Assembly: GCA_020002185.1 (NCBI GenBank)
Contig: JAHLWY010000210.1
Coordinates: forward strand, 1-64,000
Length of the DNA stretch: 64,000 nucleotides
Source of the DNA: Paraescarpia echinospica
Lineage: Eukaryota > Annelida > Polychaeta > Sabellida > Siboglinidae
Direction of reading: 5' to 3'
The notes below the pieces were generated by a model that worked only from the letters and a program-made list of their open reading frames with translations, ran no database searches and was not told the origin of the DNA. Positions 11,056 through 36,935 of this stretch are shown here, piece after piece (the first letter of the stretch is position 1; the number at the start of each line of letters is the position of its first letter). The translations under genes were made by a program, and so were the position numbers.

Positions 11056-11819
11056 GTTCTAATGTTAGTGTTGACTCTATGAACAAAACGTAGGTCAGAA
11101 CTAGATCGAAGCTGGATAGTTTTCTTACATGAGTAAACAGTGAATGCAAATAGGACGGTTGCTTACTGGACAGTGCCTGGTATGTAATGGTACTGATCTT
11201 AAATATTATACGATATCGTACATGAAGCCAATGCAGACTTCAAAATTGGTACAGAGCGAGAAAAACGAGATCTTGTAACTACTCTTGTTAGACAATTTTG
11301 GACACGCTGAAGTTTTGTGATATCCTTGCTAGCGATATTATAAAGGAGGGAATTGCAATAGTCAAGTCTGCTGTTAACAAGCGCTGTTGCAATAGTTTTA
11401 GCAACAGAAAATGACATATACCGGCGAATATCACGAATATGATCAAAACAGCAGCGACATGTTTGAGATATGTGTTGTCGGAAATTGAAGTTACTATCTA
11501 AGTTCACTCCTAGATTCCGCACCGAGGTTGCTGGCGTGATATACCGATTCAAAATACGCGTAGGGAAAAAAACATCCAGTTTACTACACTGCATTGGAGT
11601 ACCAATAATGATAAATTCAGTTTTATTTGCATTTAATTTCAAATTGCTGTCAGTCATCCAGTGGAAGATATCTTGAAGGCAATCACCAAGTTGGTTAAGG
11701 GAGCGATTTGCATCCGGGGTAGCCAACGAAATATAGATCCGAGTATCGTCAGCATAAAAATGATCATCCCAGTTATGTCTTTGTATAACAGATCTTAGTG
11801 ACGTGGTGAATTGTTTGTA

Positions 11820-12200
11820 TTGTCAATTGCAGTCTTGATGCATTATCAAAACAATGATTGTACACTAACTAATAATAACATTCTTGTTTTGTTATATTTT
11901 GATACCCCATAAAACAGTGCCAGAAGATACCACTATAGTGGTGTGATTGTTTGCTGCACAGCATAACATTCCTGGAATCAGGGAACTGAGTAAATGCATG
12001 GTAATATTAATAACCAAATTTATTTAAAATGTTCATTACATTATTCACAAGCATCCATGTTTAGTTCAACATGTATTGTGTGAATCAATAATGTAAGGAT
12101 TTTCAGAAATTAAATGGCATGTAAAATTTAATATTTATCTAAAAAATTAGATAATTTGAAATAGATTACCGTTATTTTCTATGTTGTAATTCATGCAATG
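11820..12200. other. AT-rich stretch, no gene seen
   Basis: No coding signal or repeat structure recognised. Confidence 0.4.
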
Positions 12201-12204
12201 TTAC

Positions 12205-12420
12205 TACGCGTCAGAGCGGTGGGGTTCATAGTGGTCCAGTGATGTGTGGCAGGTTCAATTCCTGCTGGTGTTTGAATGTTGCATACAAAACAGTACTGGT
12301 TGTGCACATCCGCTGATTCCATTAATTGCCTTCAGCATGTGTAATGTAGTTTTGATGTCGCCCCTACCACTTTTCTAATCTGAAGTGATGTGTTTTTATG
12401 TGATTCAATAAAAAACACAC
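12205..12420 (+). mobile_element. Possible second tRNA-derived SINE
   Basis: A B-box-like GGTTCAATTCC lies at 12252-12262, preceded by TAGTGGTCCAGTG as a possible A box. The unit ends in an A-rich AATAAAAAACACACAAAC. No second copy was found in the window, so the call is tentative. Confidence 0.35.
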
Positions 12421-12424
12421 AAAC

Positions 12425-13190
12425 AAATCAATCATATATAGTGTTTGAAGATCTAAGTTGAATCCTGAAGAGATTGTATCAGTATTTTTTATTTGTTACT
12501 CGATATCACTCCTGTGACAGTCAAAATGTATTTTTTGCATAACAAATGCCTACATACTAATATGAAAACAAATGCCTACATACTGATACAAACATGCACC
12601 TTTGCTGCATGGAATTTTTACACATACATTAAATACACTTATTTAGTAAGGGTAACATCATAATGCAATTCAACTGTTTTATTTCTCCATTGCAAGAAAA
12701 TTACATCATGAAAAACACACATATTGCTTTGACTATGATCGTGACATTGATGATGATCCAAGATTGTTTCTCTTCTCCTTCAGGTTAGGCAGCTACTCTC
12801 AAACAGTTTCCGTGAATCAGTCTAATGCAAATTAAACAATACTTATTGTATTGGAATGTGTTAAAGGTAACTGTTTGCCATGCAAATACAACCACATATT
12901 TTTTTATACACCCAGCATTGCAGCTTCTTGAAGGACCGTACAACGGGTGTGGGACATATACAATGTGTCTTGTAAAAAGATGTACAATCATGTAATGTGA
13001 ACATGTGGGATTACATTATTGGATAAGAATTTTCTTTCTTATTTATTTCTAATAGTTACATCATTAAACACAACACACAGATTTCCCATCTTTGATGTGT
13101 AAGTACCATGCCCTGGTACCTACAGCACAACATGTTTTTAACAAGTTATATATTAAATATGATATTGTGCACACAACTATCAATGTTTAG
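12425..13190. other. AT-rich stretch, no gene seen
   Basis: A short tandem duplication of AACAAATGCCTACATACT lies at 12540-12590. Otherwise nothing recognisable. Confidence 0.4.
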
Positions 13191-13194
13191 TCGG

Positions 13195-13382
13195 CAGACC
13201 TGGGTTCAAATCTTAATTTAATTGGAATTGAATTGATCAAAAATATGCTCGAATTTTATTGTAATAAAATGAATTGAATTGGAATTGATCCTTCTTGTAT
13301 GTTGAATTGAATTGATCCTTGGTGAATACAGATGAATTGCAATTGAACTGCAATTGACAAATTTGAATTGAACCCAGGTCTG
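13195..13382. mobile_element. 188-bp hAT-type MITE
   Basis: The ends are CAGACCTGGGTTCAAAT and, inverted, CAGACCTGGGTTCAATT. Flanking 8-mers TTAGTCGG and ATAGTAGG are a worn target duplication (6 of 8 match). The interior is made of GAATTGAATTGGAATTGATC-like repeats. The first ten bases equal those of the larger hAT at 9725, which suggests mobilisation by a related transposase. Confidence 0.8.
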
Positions 13383-13389
13383 ATAGTAG

Positions 13390-14015
13390 GCCTACACACT
13401 ATCTTTACACTTTGCCCCTCCAATTATACACATTATACGAATAAATACATATTTTAACGTAAATATTATTGCAATACTCAATGTTTTTATTTGTTCGGGT
13501 ATCCATTTGTTCTACCCTATTTGTATGCTATACGTGGCGAACACTTGCGTTATTAGGCACGGCAAATTAAGCAACAACAATGCGGTGTTTGTCGTACACA
13601 GATCACATGAATTTGAATGCACATACGAAATAGTGTTTATTTTTGTTACAATATTAATACATATTTTTTTAGTAAAATGATTGACTAATAACATAGCAGC
13701 ACATGATGTGAACTTGTGAGCAGATGTAACATATTTAATGTTGTAAGCATCATCGTAGTTTAAGAAAAAATAACTAACAAAATTACTCGGCTAGTGATTC
13801 TACGTCCATATTGTTTATGGGCGATAACAAGGCGGTTGCTACCATCCCCGATGTGCGCCGAAGTCTATTCTTTTTACCCTCTCCGCTTTCTCCGCTTCCG
13901 GCGTCTCCGCGGACTGCAAAAGAAATAGGGCCTATATATAGATTACAGGAGTAACAACTGGGAAACATTAATGTTCTTGCGTATCTAGCCAGGATCAGAT
14001 ACTGGGATTATCTGG
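13390..14015. other. AT-rich stretch, no gene seen
   Basis: A GC-richer patch lies at 13840-13915 with a minus-strand open frame, but no domain is recognised. Confidence 0.35.
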
Positions 14016-14018
14016 GAT

Positions 14019-14506
14019 ACATAGATATGCTAGAAAGAGTGCAGAGGAGAGCAACTAAAATGATACAAAATCTGAGGGATCTTAGTTACGAAATACGCCT
14101 AAAAAATGCGGTCTAACAACACTAGAGACCAGGAGATTGAGAGGAGATCAGATAGAAGTGTTTAAAATATTGAAGGGTTATGAAAATATTGATAGAAATA
14201 TGTTTTTCTCAGTTAAGAAAGATAGAAGGACTAGAGGACATGAACTTGCATTAGCAAAGGAGCAGAGTAAATTGGATATAAGAAAGTTTTCTTTTTCACA
14301 AAGAACTGTAAATGAATGGAACAGATTACCTGCTGATTGTGTGGGTGCTAGTAGCGTGAATATGTTTAAAAATAAAATCGACACATACCTCAGACGGGCG
14401 GGATACACATAGATAAAAGGGTCGGACTCTCGATAAGCCAAAGGGCTTCCTTGTCCACCTGCCACCTAGAGTTAATTCTCTGGGTGGCAATCTTGTTAAA
14501 TTTTGT
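14019..14506 (+). mobile_element. CR1 LINE 3' fragment (same family as 42.8-46.1 kb)
   Basis: Aligns with 45640-46118 at high identity. It starts GATATGCTAGAAAGAGTGCA (end of the reverse transcriptase), covers the C-terminal SFSQRTVNEWNRLPADCV motif and ends in CTCTGGGTGGCAATCTTGTT. 5'-truncated, as expected from target-primed reverse transcription. Confidence 0.9.
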
Positions 14507-14509
14507 TAT

Positions 14510-15260
14510 GCAGGTTGCAGAGCCGGGAAAGCTGACGCGTCCTTGCTGCCAAATGGTGTGAGTCTAGTTGTCGAAGGAAACATCTAAGAGTAAGTTAATA
14601 TGTGGTAATATATAATGATAATACTCGCATCGAGTACAAACTACTCCTGCTGACGTGTCGCAGCTTAGACGGCCTGGCTGCGCTACACCTGACATAATTC
14701 ACCTGCTAGCACGACACCAGACTACTCGTACGTTACGCTTCGCCGTCGCTTAGTTGCTTGAATCTACCACACATGCACACACATACTGCTTTCAACCGAG
14801 GGCGCCACGTAACAGTATTCACAAACCCCCTAGCTCTTCAATCAATAATTCGAGAACTGCAAGATGCTGTATTTTGAGTAGTTCAGTGGCAGGTCTTTTC
14901 TAGAAATGCCAACCAGACACTTTGTTATTTCAAGCAATGAAATACCGGTAACCGAGTCATTCCTTTTAACCTGATACGTAGTGTGTCATCGTGTCTGATT
15001 TACGAGTAATAATGGCTTCTGAAATGTAGCTCGCGTATTTCAAAAGGCATTTGTCTGTATGAACAAAATTTCTTGTAATCATAGCTCACGCTAATGGATA
15101 ACTTGATGAAACAAACGAAAGCAATGGAACAACCATTTTGTAATATAATTGTTTTGAAATGAAATATATACAATACATTTACAAAAGGCCGTTCACAAAT
15201 GTCGACATTCACCTATTCGGACAGAGCGTACGAAAAAGGGCTGTTTTGTAATTATAAATA
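14510..15260. other. Non-coding stretch, no gene seen
   Basis: Mixed composition with no recognisable repeat or domain. Confidence 0.4.
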
Positions 15261-15262
15261 AG

Positions 15263-15353
15263 TCGGTCATGTGAGTGTGTGTGTGTCTCTCTGTCTGTCT
15301 CTCTGTCTGTTTCTCTGTCTGTCTCTTCTCTCTGTCTGTCTGTCTGTCTGTCT

Positions 15354-15450
<97 letters not shown>

Positions 15451-15520
15451 GGTGTCGGTGTCGGTGTATTTGTGTGTGTATGCGCGCGCGTGTGTGTGTT
15501 TGTGTGTGATTGTGTGAATT
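15263..15520 (+). repeat. (TG)n / (TCTG)n microsatellite
   Basis: Starts as TCTGTCTGTCTC repeats, becomes about 90 bp of pure (TG)n at 15361-15448, and ends in GGTGTC and GTGTGCGCG variants. Long open frames across it are artefacts of the repeat. Confidence 0.95.
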
Positions 15521-15529
15521 AAATTAATC

Positions 15530-15845
15530 AAATATAACATCAAAATAATGTTTGTTTCGACCTAACTGTATAACAGTATCGGATATATTTATTGTAACAT
15601 CCTTTTTATGTGTATTACCTCACAAGAAATATTCCACCTGTCATTCCATTAAATTCAATTCGTGTCACTATGAGAACGTAATATATTTATGTTGTCAAAC
15701 TCCAACAGGTTTGGCAAATTAGATGCCTATGCACACCATTGGCATAGGACCTACATTTTGAACGACCGATGACACAAGATAGAACTTTGCGAGGCACCAC
15801 GTGATATCCGTAACTACTCAAATGTATGTCCACTTTGGCTAACAT
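15530..15845. other. Non-coding stretch, no gene seen
   Basis: No coding signal or repeat recognised. Confidence 0.4.
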
Positions 15846-15848
15846 ATT

Positions 15849-15905
15849 TGTAATCGCTCGCTAGGGGCGCGTAAATTATGAGGTTTGCGGTATTTACCTT
15901 TGGCG
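15849..15905 (+). repeat. Possible 5' LTR remnant
   Basis: TGTAATCGCTCG followed by GGGGCGCGTAAATTATGAGG matches the start of the 16725-17085 repeat. The match fades after about 60 bp. Confidence 0.45.
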
Positions 15906-15934
15906 GAAGCGCAGTCGCATAATTATGGGGTGCG

Positions 15935-16283
15935 AGCAGAAGCTTCTTTCTAGCGGCCTACGAGGCTGACATTGCCCAGGCCGCCCATCTCAATGAGAGG
16001 CTACGGGCTCAGTTCGCGCAGCGGGAAACAGAGTTATTGCAATACCGGGACGACACGATCTACAAAGTGGTTTATCGGCAAGGAACCCGGGGGGGGGGGC
16101 ACTACCCTTACATGTGGGTAGGGGTGTGCAGCCGAATGTCACATACCCCTACCCTTGATAATGGCATGAAAAACAGACCCTTGATCTTGGGAGCCTCGAT
16201 AAAAAAACGACCTTTGAAGTCGGCACATCCACAGTACTGCTAATATAGGCAGTGCCCCCCCGGGCAAGGAACCAACGTCGTAT
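15935..16283 (+). pseudogene. Retroelement protein fragment split by a MITE
   Basis: An open frame reads AYEADIAQAAHLNERLRAQF to VVYRQGT, is interrupted by the 16088-16262 MITE, then resumes for three codons to a stop. Charged and coiled-coil-like, it may be the end of an LTR-element gag, but no domain is recognised. Confidence 0.4.
16088..16262. mobile_element. 175-bp MITE with poly-G ends and 11-bp target duplication
   Basis: Starts C(G)11CACT and ends AGTG(C)7G, so the termini are inverted repeats. It is flanked by the perfect 11-bp duplication GGCAAGGAACC at 16077-16087 and 16263-16273. A 9-11 bp duplication suggests a Mutator-like mover, but no transposase is present. Confidence 0.85.
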
Positions 16284-16724
16284 AAGTCATAGCACCGGTG
16301 GACGGTTCAGGTGGGCAGCATACATTGCACCGTTCGTCCTTGAAGCCGTGTGTACCTGGAAACGATGTACCTGCAGCGCCACTTACACAGAGGAAGGAGC
16401 GACTTCCAGGTGTTCCTACACCATGAGTTCGATGAGTCCTCACACGATAAGCGACTATACTGTGTCGCTACGAGATAGCATCACATGCACAGTTAAATCT
16501 GCCAGACAGCTCAGATAATCAAGTCCAGCTGCATATACCGCTCATGCAACGACCACGCAGGAGAGCCAACCCCGATGCATGAACACGAAACGCGGACAAG
16601 TCGGCCTGCACGTCGCACGGCCGGTTAGCATAGGAACCCGTTCTATGAGCCGCGATCGGTATGGCGTTAACTGGAGTGTTTTCTTGTTCAAGGGTTAACC
16701 GATGGCAAGAAAACAAGGGATGGA

Positions 16725-17085
16725 TGTAACGGCTCGTCAGGGGCGCGTAAATTATGAGGTTTGCGGCATTTAGCTGTGGCAGCTGCGCAAAGCTGATTTT
16801 TGTTATCCGCAACGACCTCGTTTTGTCCGGTTACTGTGTAGGTGGTCGTAGGTTAAGAAAATGTACCTTTAAGTTGAATAGATTTTTAGAATTTAAGAGG
16901 ATATTAGTTGTAGTATTATTTAGTATTAGTTTAATAAACGTTTTGCAACAGAAACCGTTTGTTTTAATTAGCCATTAGTTCTAGTAGAACCCCTTTTTGG
17001 AGCTTTCATATTGAATCCTATTGAACAAATAAAGTGTTTATACAGATGACGATTTAATTCTGGATTCAAACATAAAACACTTACA
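16725..17085 (+). mobile_element. Possible LTR of a Gypsy-like retrotransposon
   Basis: Begins TGTAAC directly after a purine-rich tract (AAGAAAACAAGGGATGGA) and could end TTACA at 17081-17085, giving matched TGTAA/TTACA ends. It contains AATAAA near 17030. The first about 45 bp repeat at 15849. No pol gene lies between, so at most an internally deleted element remains. Confidence 0.45.
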
Positions 17086-17089
17086 TCAG

Positions 17090-18580
17090 GCAGGTATCAT
17101 GCGAACGGCAGTAGAGATGAACATCGTATCACGACATATGCGATTGGGGATAGTGTAGTGAAGCCATATTTGTTTGTACGGTCGCTAGGGGGCGAGGCAT
17201 AATGTTTACTTCCAAAATGTATCCTTCGTCTAATGTTCAATTATAGTATACTAATTATCTTGAATAGATTACTTTTAATATTATGTAACTTGTAAAGCGC
17301 TGGAGAACCAAGAATTCAACCATAAGCTAAGTGTATTTAAACTATACACATATTTTAATAAGTTTTGGCGCTGTCACATTCAACTTAATAAAACTGTTAC
17401 TCGGCGTTAGCCAATATCAATGTCCTGTGTTTCGCTCACGTTTGCCGGTCGGCAATGCTTAGTTTTCCGAATGTTGTCCTTTTGTACCAGTTACACTGTT
17501 GAATGATTAAGTTACAAAACATGCTGTCTGTGGTTTTTCTGTTGACCCGTTAGATTATCATTGGCCTTTTATATTATTAAAATAAAACAGTATTTAAGAC
17601 GGAATCATGGTGCAGTTGAGTTGTCAACCGATTTATTTTCTAAGACTAAGGCATTTATATTGTAGTCAGTTTCTGCCTGTCTAAGGTTACGACTAAGTGA
17701 ATTTTAATAAATCTAAATAGTTCTCACTCCCTTAACATGCCTATAAGTCTCAGTTTAGTTACCGGAGTTGGCCCGGGTTCAACGTTTTCTAATTAAATAA
17801 ATTAGGCTTTATCGTTAAAATTGAGACTCTATTTACCTTGTAAATGTAATTTAGTTTTTCACTTACGCCTTAGCCTTAGCTAGCTCTGTGGTTAACATTC
17901 TTTACTATTTGTTATCTACACAATATATAATTATATGTTTTTGCTCTATTAATTTCTACTGACTATGATAATAGACTAACATAATTATGTCATCATTATT
18001 CTTATTGGGTGTTAATATTTAAATCAATGTTTGTTTTGTTACATTTTTGTTATAACTATTTAAATAATGGCAAACTCAGTCATGTATATACGATGACGTG
18101 ATGTGTATGCATTGCCAAACTCATTTGTATCGGCCCGCGTGATTGACGAATGGCGGGGGTCATTAATTACTTACCCAATAAGCGGTCTTGTTACACGTTG
18201 GCTACGGATGGCAGGCAATCTCAACTGTCTGCATGATAAAACGCTAGTGCATATAATATTCCATAATGGAAAGGCATCAAGGAAATGTGTTATATTGTCA
18301 AACATAATTTTTTATAGCATTGCTAAAGTCCATGGCAGTAGCGGTGGATCTTGTAATACAGCTCTGACTTGGGCGGAACGAGAGCAAAGACTCTGGACAG
18401 CATTCACATTATCGCACACCGACGCGTCGTTTACATCAGCATCGGTCATCGCCAGTCATAATGATAACGTACCTAGGTATTTTACAAAATGCGGGCCAGT
18501 AACTTTTTTTGGGCGGGCCAGTAACTTTTCAAATATACTGGCCCCCTGGGCCAGTAGTCACAAAACCTTAATGTCAAGGC
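17090..18580. other. AT-rich stretch with small repeat fragments
   Basis: A patch at 18480-18560 repeats GGGCCAGTAACTTTT-type motifs and resembles a subterminal piece of a DNA transposon. A 197-codon frame across 18103-18696 shows no domain and runs into the LINE at its 3' end. Confidence 0.4.
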
Positions 18581-18584
18581 CTGT

Positions 18585-20360
18585 ATACCTTCTACAACTA
18601 CAACTACTTTTGACGATATTCTGGCATCCTTTGATTCGAAACAACATGTTACCTTTTCGACACATATACATGGCCATTGGTTTGACCTCTCGATAAGCCG
18701 TTCAATTTGTAATAATATCCAGACACTTACTGTTTCAAATGGGTTATCAGACCACCATACTGTCATTGCTAATGTTAGCGTTTCTATAACCCCATTACAG
18801 TCGAAACACAATGTGTCTTACAGAGCCATTCATAGGATTGAGATTACAGCTTTGGTGGCTGATATCCTAAAATCTGACCTTATCACAGATCCAAAACAAC
18901 ATATATCTGACTTATATATTAGAACTGTCAAGTACTTAATGCATTACTTAACAAACATGCACCTATAAAATCCAAATGTGTGTCAGAAAGGCCACCAGCT
19001 CCATGGATGACTTCCGAAATCTAAAATGCGTCGTCGTTATTTAGAGGGTGTATAGCATAAATCACACTCGCTATTAGACAGGTCGCACTATTCTAAGCAA
19101 TGTCTCCCCTATAGCAGACAAATGGCCAAAGCTAAATCAGATTATTATACAAATACATAAGTCTGATAATCCGCGTCAATTATGGAACTGCATCAATAAC
19201 ATTCTACATAGATGGCCTGCTCCAACGCTACCTGATCATGTATCAGTTAAGTCTCTATGTGACTCGTTCTCTAGTAACTTTAAGAATAAAATCAGTATTA
19301 TTCGTTCTGCTTTCCCATGTCATTTTTTTTCTGTATCCTCAGCAAGTTGAGGCTAGGCGTGTATTGGAAGAAGTAATGTCAGTGTGGACTTTCCACAAGT
19401 AAATTCTCTACTTGCATTATTTGAACCTGCAACAATTGATGAAGTTAGGAAAATAACTATGACATTGTCCTCCCCAAGTAAGTGTTGTGAACTTGATCCA
19501 TATCCAACAATACTGCTAAAAGCATGTCTCGATACACTAATTGGACCTATAACAAATATTTTAAATGCATCACTTTGCTCTGGCTGTTTTCCTGATGATT
19601 TCAGATACGCCCTTGTCACTCCACTTCTTAAGAAGTCATATCTGCCTAAACAAAACCTAAACAGTTATAGATCCATGTCTAACCACAGGTTATTTCCAAA
19701 ATACTAGAAAAGGTTGTAGCAAGTCGTCTGTGGTCTCACAGAGTCACATTAGCACATATATCTTAATTAATGTGTCACCATCAGCATATAGACAGTTTCA
19801 TTCAACAGAGACTTCCCCCTTAAAGGTTCACAATGACATTAACTTGAACACTAATAATGGTAAAATGACTGCACTTACCTTACTAGATCTCTCTGCCACA
19901 TTTGACACGATTGATCATAACATTCTAATTGAACGCTTATTAAAGTGGTATATCTGGCATCCCTAAGCTGGTTGTCTTCATACCTAATTGATAGATACCA
20001 CACCATAGAGACTGGGAACTGCTTTTCGGCTGCACTGCAGACTTTATTTGGTGTTCCCCAGGGTTCTGTTCTTGGACCTTTGCTTTTTACTATTTACACC
20101 ACGCCACTAAGCTCTGTTACACAAATATATAAGTTGGATAATCATCTTTATACTGATGATACTCGGATCTACATTTCGTTGGTTACGTATCTTTATAACC
20201 TTGCTTATCCACCATAGCTCCCTAGTGCCGTGACCCATATGTTGACAACTGCAATACTGCTTATGGATTTTGAGATTGACCAATCCTTTTGTCTCGATGC
20301 CCCTCTGGGCTTGGTTTCCAAGGATTTAGGCGTAATAGAAGTTATCTTATTATTATTATT
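18585..20360 (+). mobile_element. L2/CR1-like LINE (family A, copy 2)
   Basis: Order on the + strand: endonuclease C-terminus (LASFDSKQHVTF, GLSDHHTVIANV near 18750), linker, reverse transcriptase (CCELDPYPTILLK, LLDLSATFDTIDH, GVPQGSVLGPLLF), then LYTDDTRIYIS near 20150, where the catalytic YADD reads YTDD. The thumb is deleted. The 3' end reads GATTTAGGCGTAATAG and (TTA)n. Several frameshifts; dead. A foreign 43-bp repeat sits at 19331-19373. The tail directly abuts the splice acceptor of the first visible GGT exon. Confidence 0.85.
19331..19373 (+). repeat. 45-bp dispersed repeat, copy 2
   Basis: Copy of 297-341 inserted in the LINE between endonuclease and reverse-transcriptase parts. 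Confidence 0.6.
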
Positions 20361-20365
20361 TACAG

Positions 20366-34402
<14,037 letters not shown>

Positions 34403-34409
34403 ACGCGTA

Positions 34410-34880
34410 TCACTCGTCTCATGCGTAGTTGACACACGTAATGGAGACAGAAAGTTCGCTTCGGTTATCACCGCTACTGTGCAGTGGAGTAATCTGCCTT
34501 ATATCGTAAGGATCATGTCAGGGTAATTGTTGGCGGAGTGTTGGAAGCTACAGTAATAAAATACAATACACCAGTTGCAACAATTGTTTAACCAGTGACG
34601 GCTTTAACGTAATGGAATGAACTCAACCAATACATTTTCCGTTCGTTCAAGTTGTTTATCGTATAAGTAAACATAAATTAAGCTAAGTGGAATTGGTGAT
34701 CTGAAGATAAACTTCTGCTCCTTATAAATATGTCCCGTTGATTACTGTTCACTCCGAAATATAGGTGTGTTGTGAATATGTGAATACACCGGTTTTGTTC
34801 TTAACTGTAGCTTCTTGAAGCTAACAGTTACAATAACTTTGAGCTAAGTTATCAAACACAATTCCTTCAAAATTCTGGGA
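34410..34880. other. GGT 3' UTR and downstream DNA
   Basis: No second gene seen before the repeat region at 34.9 kb. Confidence 0.4.
34555..34560 (+). promoter_or_regulatory. Candidate GGT polyadenylation signal
   Basis: AATAAA 153 bases after the stop codon, the first such hexamer downstream. Confidence 0.5.
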
Positions 34881-34884
34881 GTTA

Positions 34885-35270
34885 AGTTTTAGGTACAATG
34901 TATATATAATAAGTAAACTTTGGAGCATTTAAATGGCGATATCCACTCGCTGTGTTGTACAGTAAAAAACGCCAAAAAGTGTACAAATGAGTTTTGGTCA
35001 AAAATGTATTCCTTTGATTCATTTCAAATTTGGCATGTGGGTAGAAGGTGTATGGGAGGATCTTATCTTTTATCTGATTATATGCTACATTGAATATGGG
35101 ATACAATTTAAGAGCATCCACTACGTTGCGAAGGAATGTAGACATCTTCACCGAGCAGGAGAAAATTAAATGTAATGCTGTTTGACCAATTTTTATTAAC
35201 AGAGCATATATATGCAAATTAGTTTTTTTATACATATCCAATACGTCAAGTTTTACCTTGTAGAGTAGGC
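34885..35270 (-). mobile_element. Possible LINE C-terminal fragment
   Basis: The minus frame reads KIGQTALHLIFSCSVKMSTF then FRNVVDALKLYP-like sequence, resembling the C-terminal Cys/His (zf-RVT) region of some LINEs. No reverse-transcriptase block is present, so this is tentative. Confidence 0.35.
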
Positions 35271-35344
35271 GAGCGGCAAATCCACAAAAGTGTTTATTTC
35301 AGGAGTTTAAATGCCCCCCCCCCCCACTCACACCCAAATGTTAT

Positions 35345-35960
35345 ATCTTTGGAAAGCCCTACATCTCCCCGTCACGATAAGGCTTGTCGAAGAGTTGCCA
35401 AGTGGTGCAGTAAGCGTGAATCCAATATCAAACAAGGTCACCATCAAACGATCAATTTTAGAAATGGGGCGCTTCCGAAAACTTCGTAATATTACAGTGG
35501 CTATCTAGCTACTTTATTTAACTAAAACATGGCCACGTCATATATTCTTGGAAAGCATATTGTCTCCCCTTCAAGACAATGTACGACATGATGCTGTATC
35601 CAGGAATGATAAGAGTGACAATAAGGTCAAACAAGGTCACCCATCAAATGACGAATATTCGAAAATTTACACGATGCCGCGAATATCATAAAGTTACACT
35701 GACTGTGATTTTACTTCACGACTACGGACAAATCATACATTTTATGAAAGGACAATTTCACCCAGTCAAAGTGCGGTGTGACATGGTGCTGTGAGGTGAA
35801 TCAGTTTGTGTGGAGCGGCGTTCAAACAGGGTCACCGTCAATTGATGAATGTAGAAATTGGTCTATTCCGCAAACGTTACACAATTTCATTGGTTGCGTA
35901 TATCTACGTCATCTATCTACAAGGCCCGTTTCATGCCACGTTATGGTCCAACACAAGATC
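35345..35960 (+). repeat. Three diverged about 200-bp tandem copies
   Basis: Each copy carries CTTTGGAAAGC-like, then TCAAACAAGGTCACC(C)ATCAA (35420, 35628) or TTCAAACAGGGTCACCGTCAA (35820), then a GAAAA-TT-C-C pattern. The copies are strongly diverged, implying an old local triplication. Confidence 0.65.
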
Positions 35961-35964
35961 ATGG

Positions 35965-36930
35965 AATCTGAAAAATAAAAATTCCGCTATCCAAAGACCA
36001 AAAGACCCATTATTTGAAAAAAGAAAAACTCGTTGCGATTTTTCAAAAAAACCTTTCCAATAACAGGACAGCCTGTCTTTGGCTGAGGGTCTGGTTCGAC
36101 TAGTTATTTTAAATTACTGAGGAGATATTTTGTCATGAGTCAGTCTCGTCCATTATTTGATCACTGTGGTGTTACTTTGAGTGATTTCGGAGCTTTTGTA
36201 AATCAGGAGCGTTTTTATTGTTATAATGGGCAAATCATGTCAGCAGGACCCCGCATCATAAACTATACAAGGAGTTGAATCAAAGGGAGAATATTTTCTT
36301 AATGATTTTTTCATCCACAAGATGTGTTAAATAAATTCTGAGATTTGCTAGGTATAGCAATGATATTACAAAATTGCGTGTGACCCGTCAGAGTAATCCG
36401 GGTATAAAGTCGCACAGGCCTATTCTGCACACACGAGCCAAAAATAGCTGTTTTCGTCACGTCCCATCAATTTTGTGAACTGGGCAGAAATGCATTCATC
36501 ATATCACCTTTCAATATCCAGTTAATCTTCCTCGACATGTAATCAAAAACTAATCAAATACACACATCAAAGAACCCACATATTAAATACGAACAGACAA
36601 CGTGAATCAAAATGACCTCGTTTCTCAAAACATAGTTTTTTAAAGTTTGCTTCCATTTTAACAATAAATCAACAACTTCAGAAGATATTTCAACAAATGA
36701 GGCTTAGCTTATAATCTGTGGAATCCAAAAACGTACAAAACTCCATGTTGCAACGTAATAACCATGTTGCTGAGGCAGGTCACAATTTACAAATGATAGG
36801 ATAACATTCGAAAGGATGAAAGTTCTTGATCTGTCAATTCACGCGGTCATATGATTGTGCAGGCCTCTTCAGCATAGTAATCGTTGTATGTCTTTTAATA
36901 CGCCACTGGTGTTACTTGTGGCAACACCTC
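35965..36930. other. AT-rich stretch, no gene seen
   Basis: No coding signal or repeat recognised. Confidence 0.4.
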
Positions 36931-36935
36931 GCGTA

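Larger units (their letters stand above)
9463..11815 (-). mobile_element. L2/CR1-like LINE (family A, copy 1), split by a hAT insertion
   Basis: On the minus strand the right part encodes FYADDTRIYISLATPDAN (catalytic YADD box) and the following thumb (SRLDYCNSLLYNI, LQRVQNCLTRVV). The left part is the 3' end, finishing in an (ATA)n/(TTA)n tail at about 9463-9480. Between them a 1331-bp hAT element is inserted. The same family occurs at 18585-20360 and 25285-26035. Confidence 0.8.

Noticed and set aside
15193..15543. Long open frames through the TG repeat
   Set aside because: Cys/Val or Thr/His strings produced by the dinucleotide repeat.
16420..16480. Hammerhead ribozyme (CGATGAGTCC)
   Set aside because: The required GAAA core strand and a paired stem are not present.
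18103..18696. 197-codon open frame as a gene
   Set aside because: No domain, AT-biased composition, overlaps a transposon patch and runs into the LINE.
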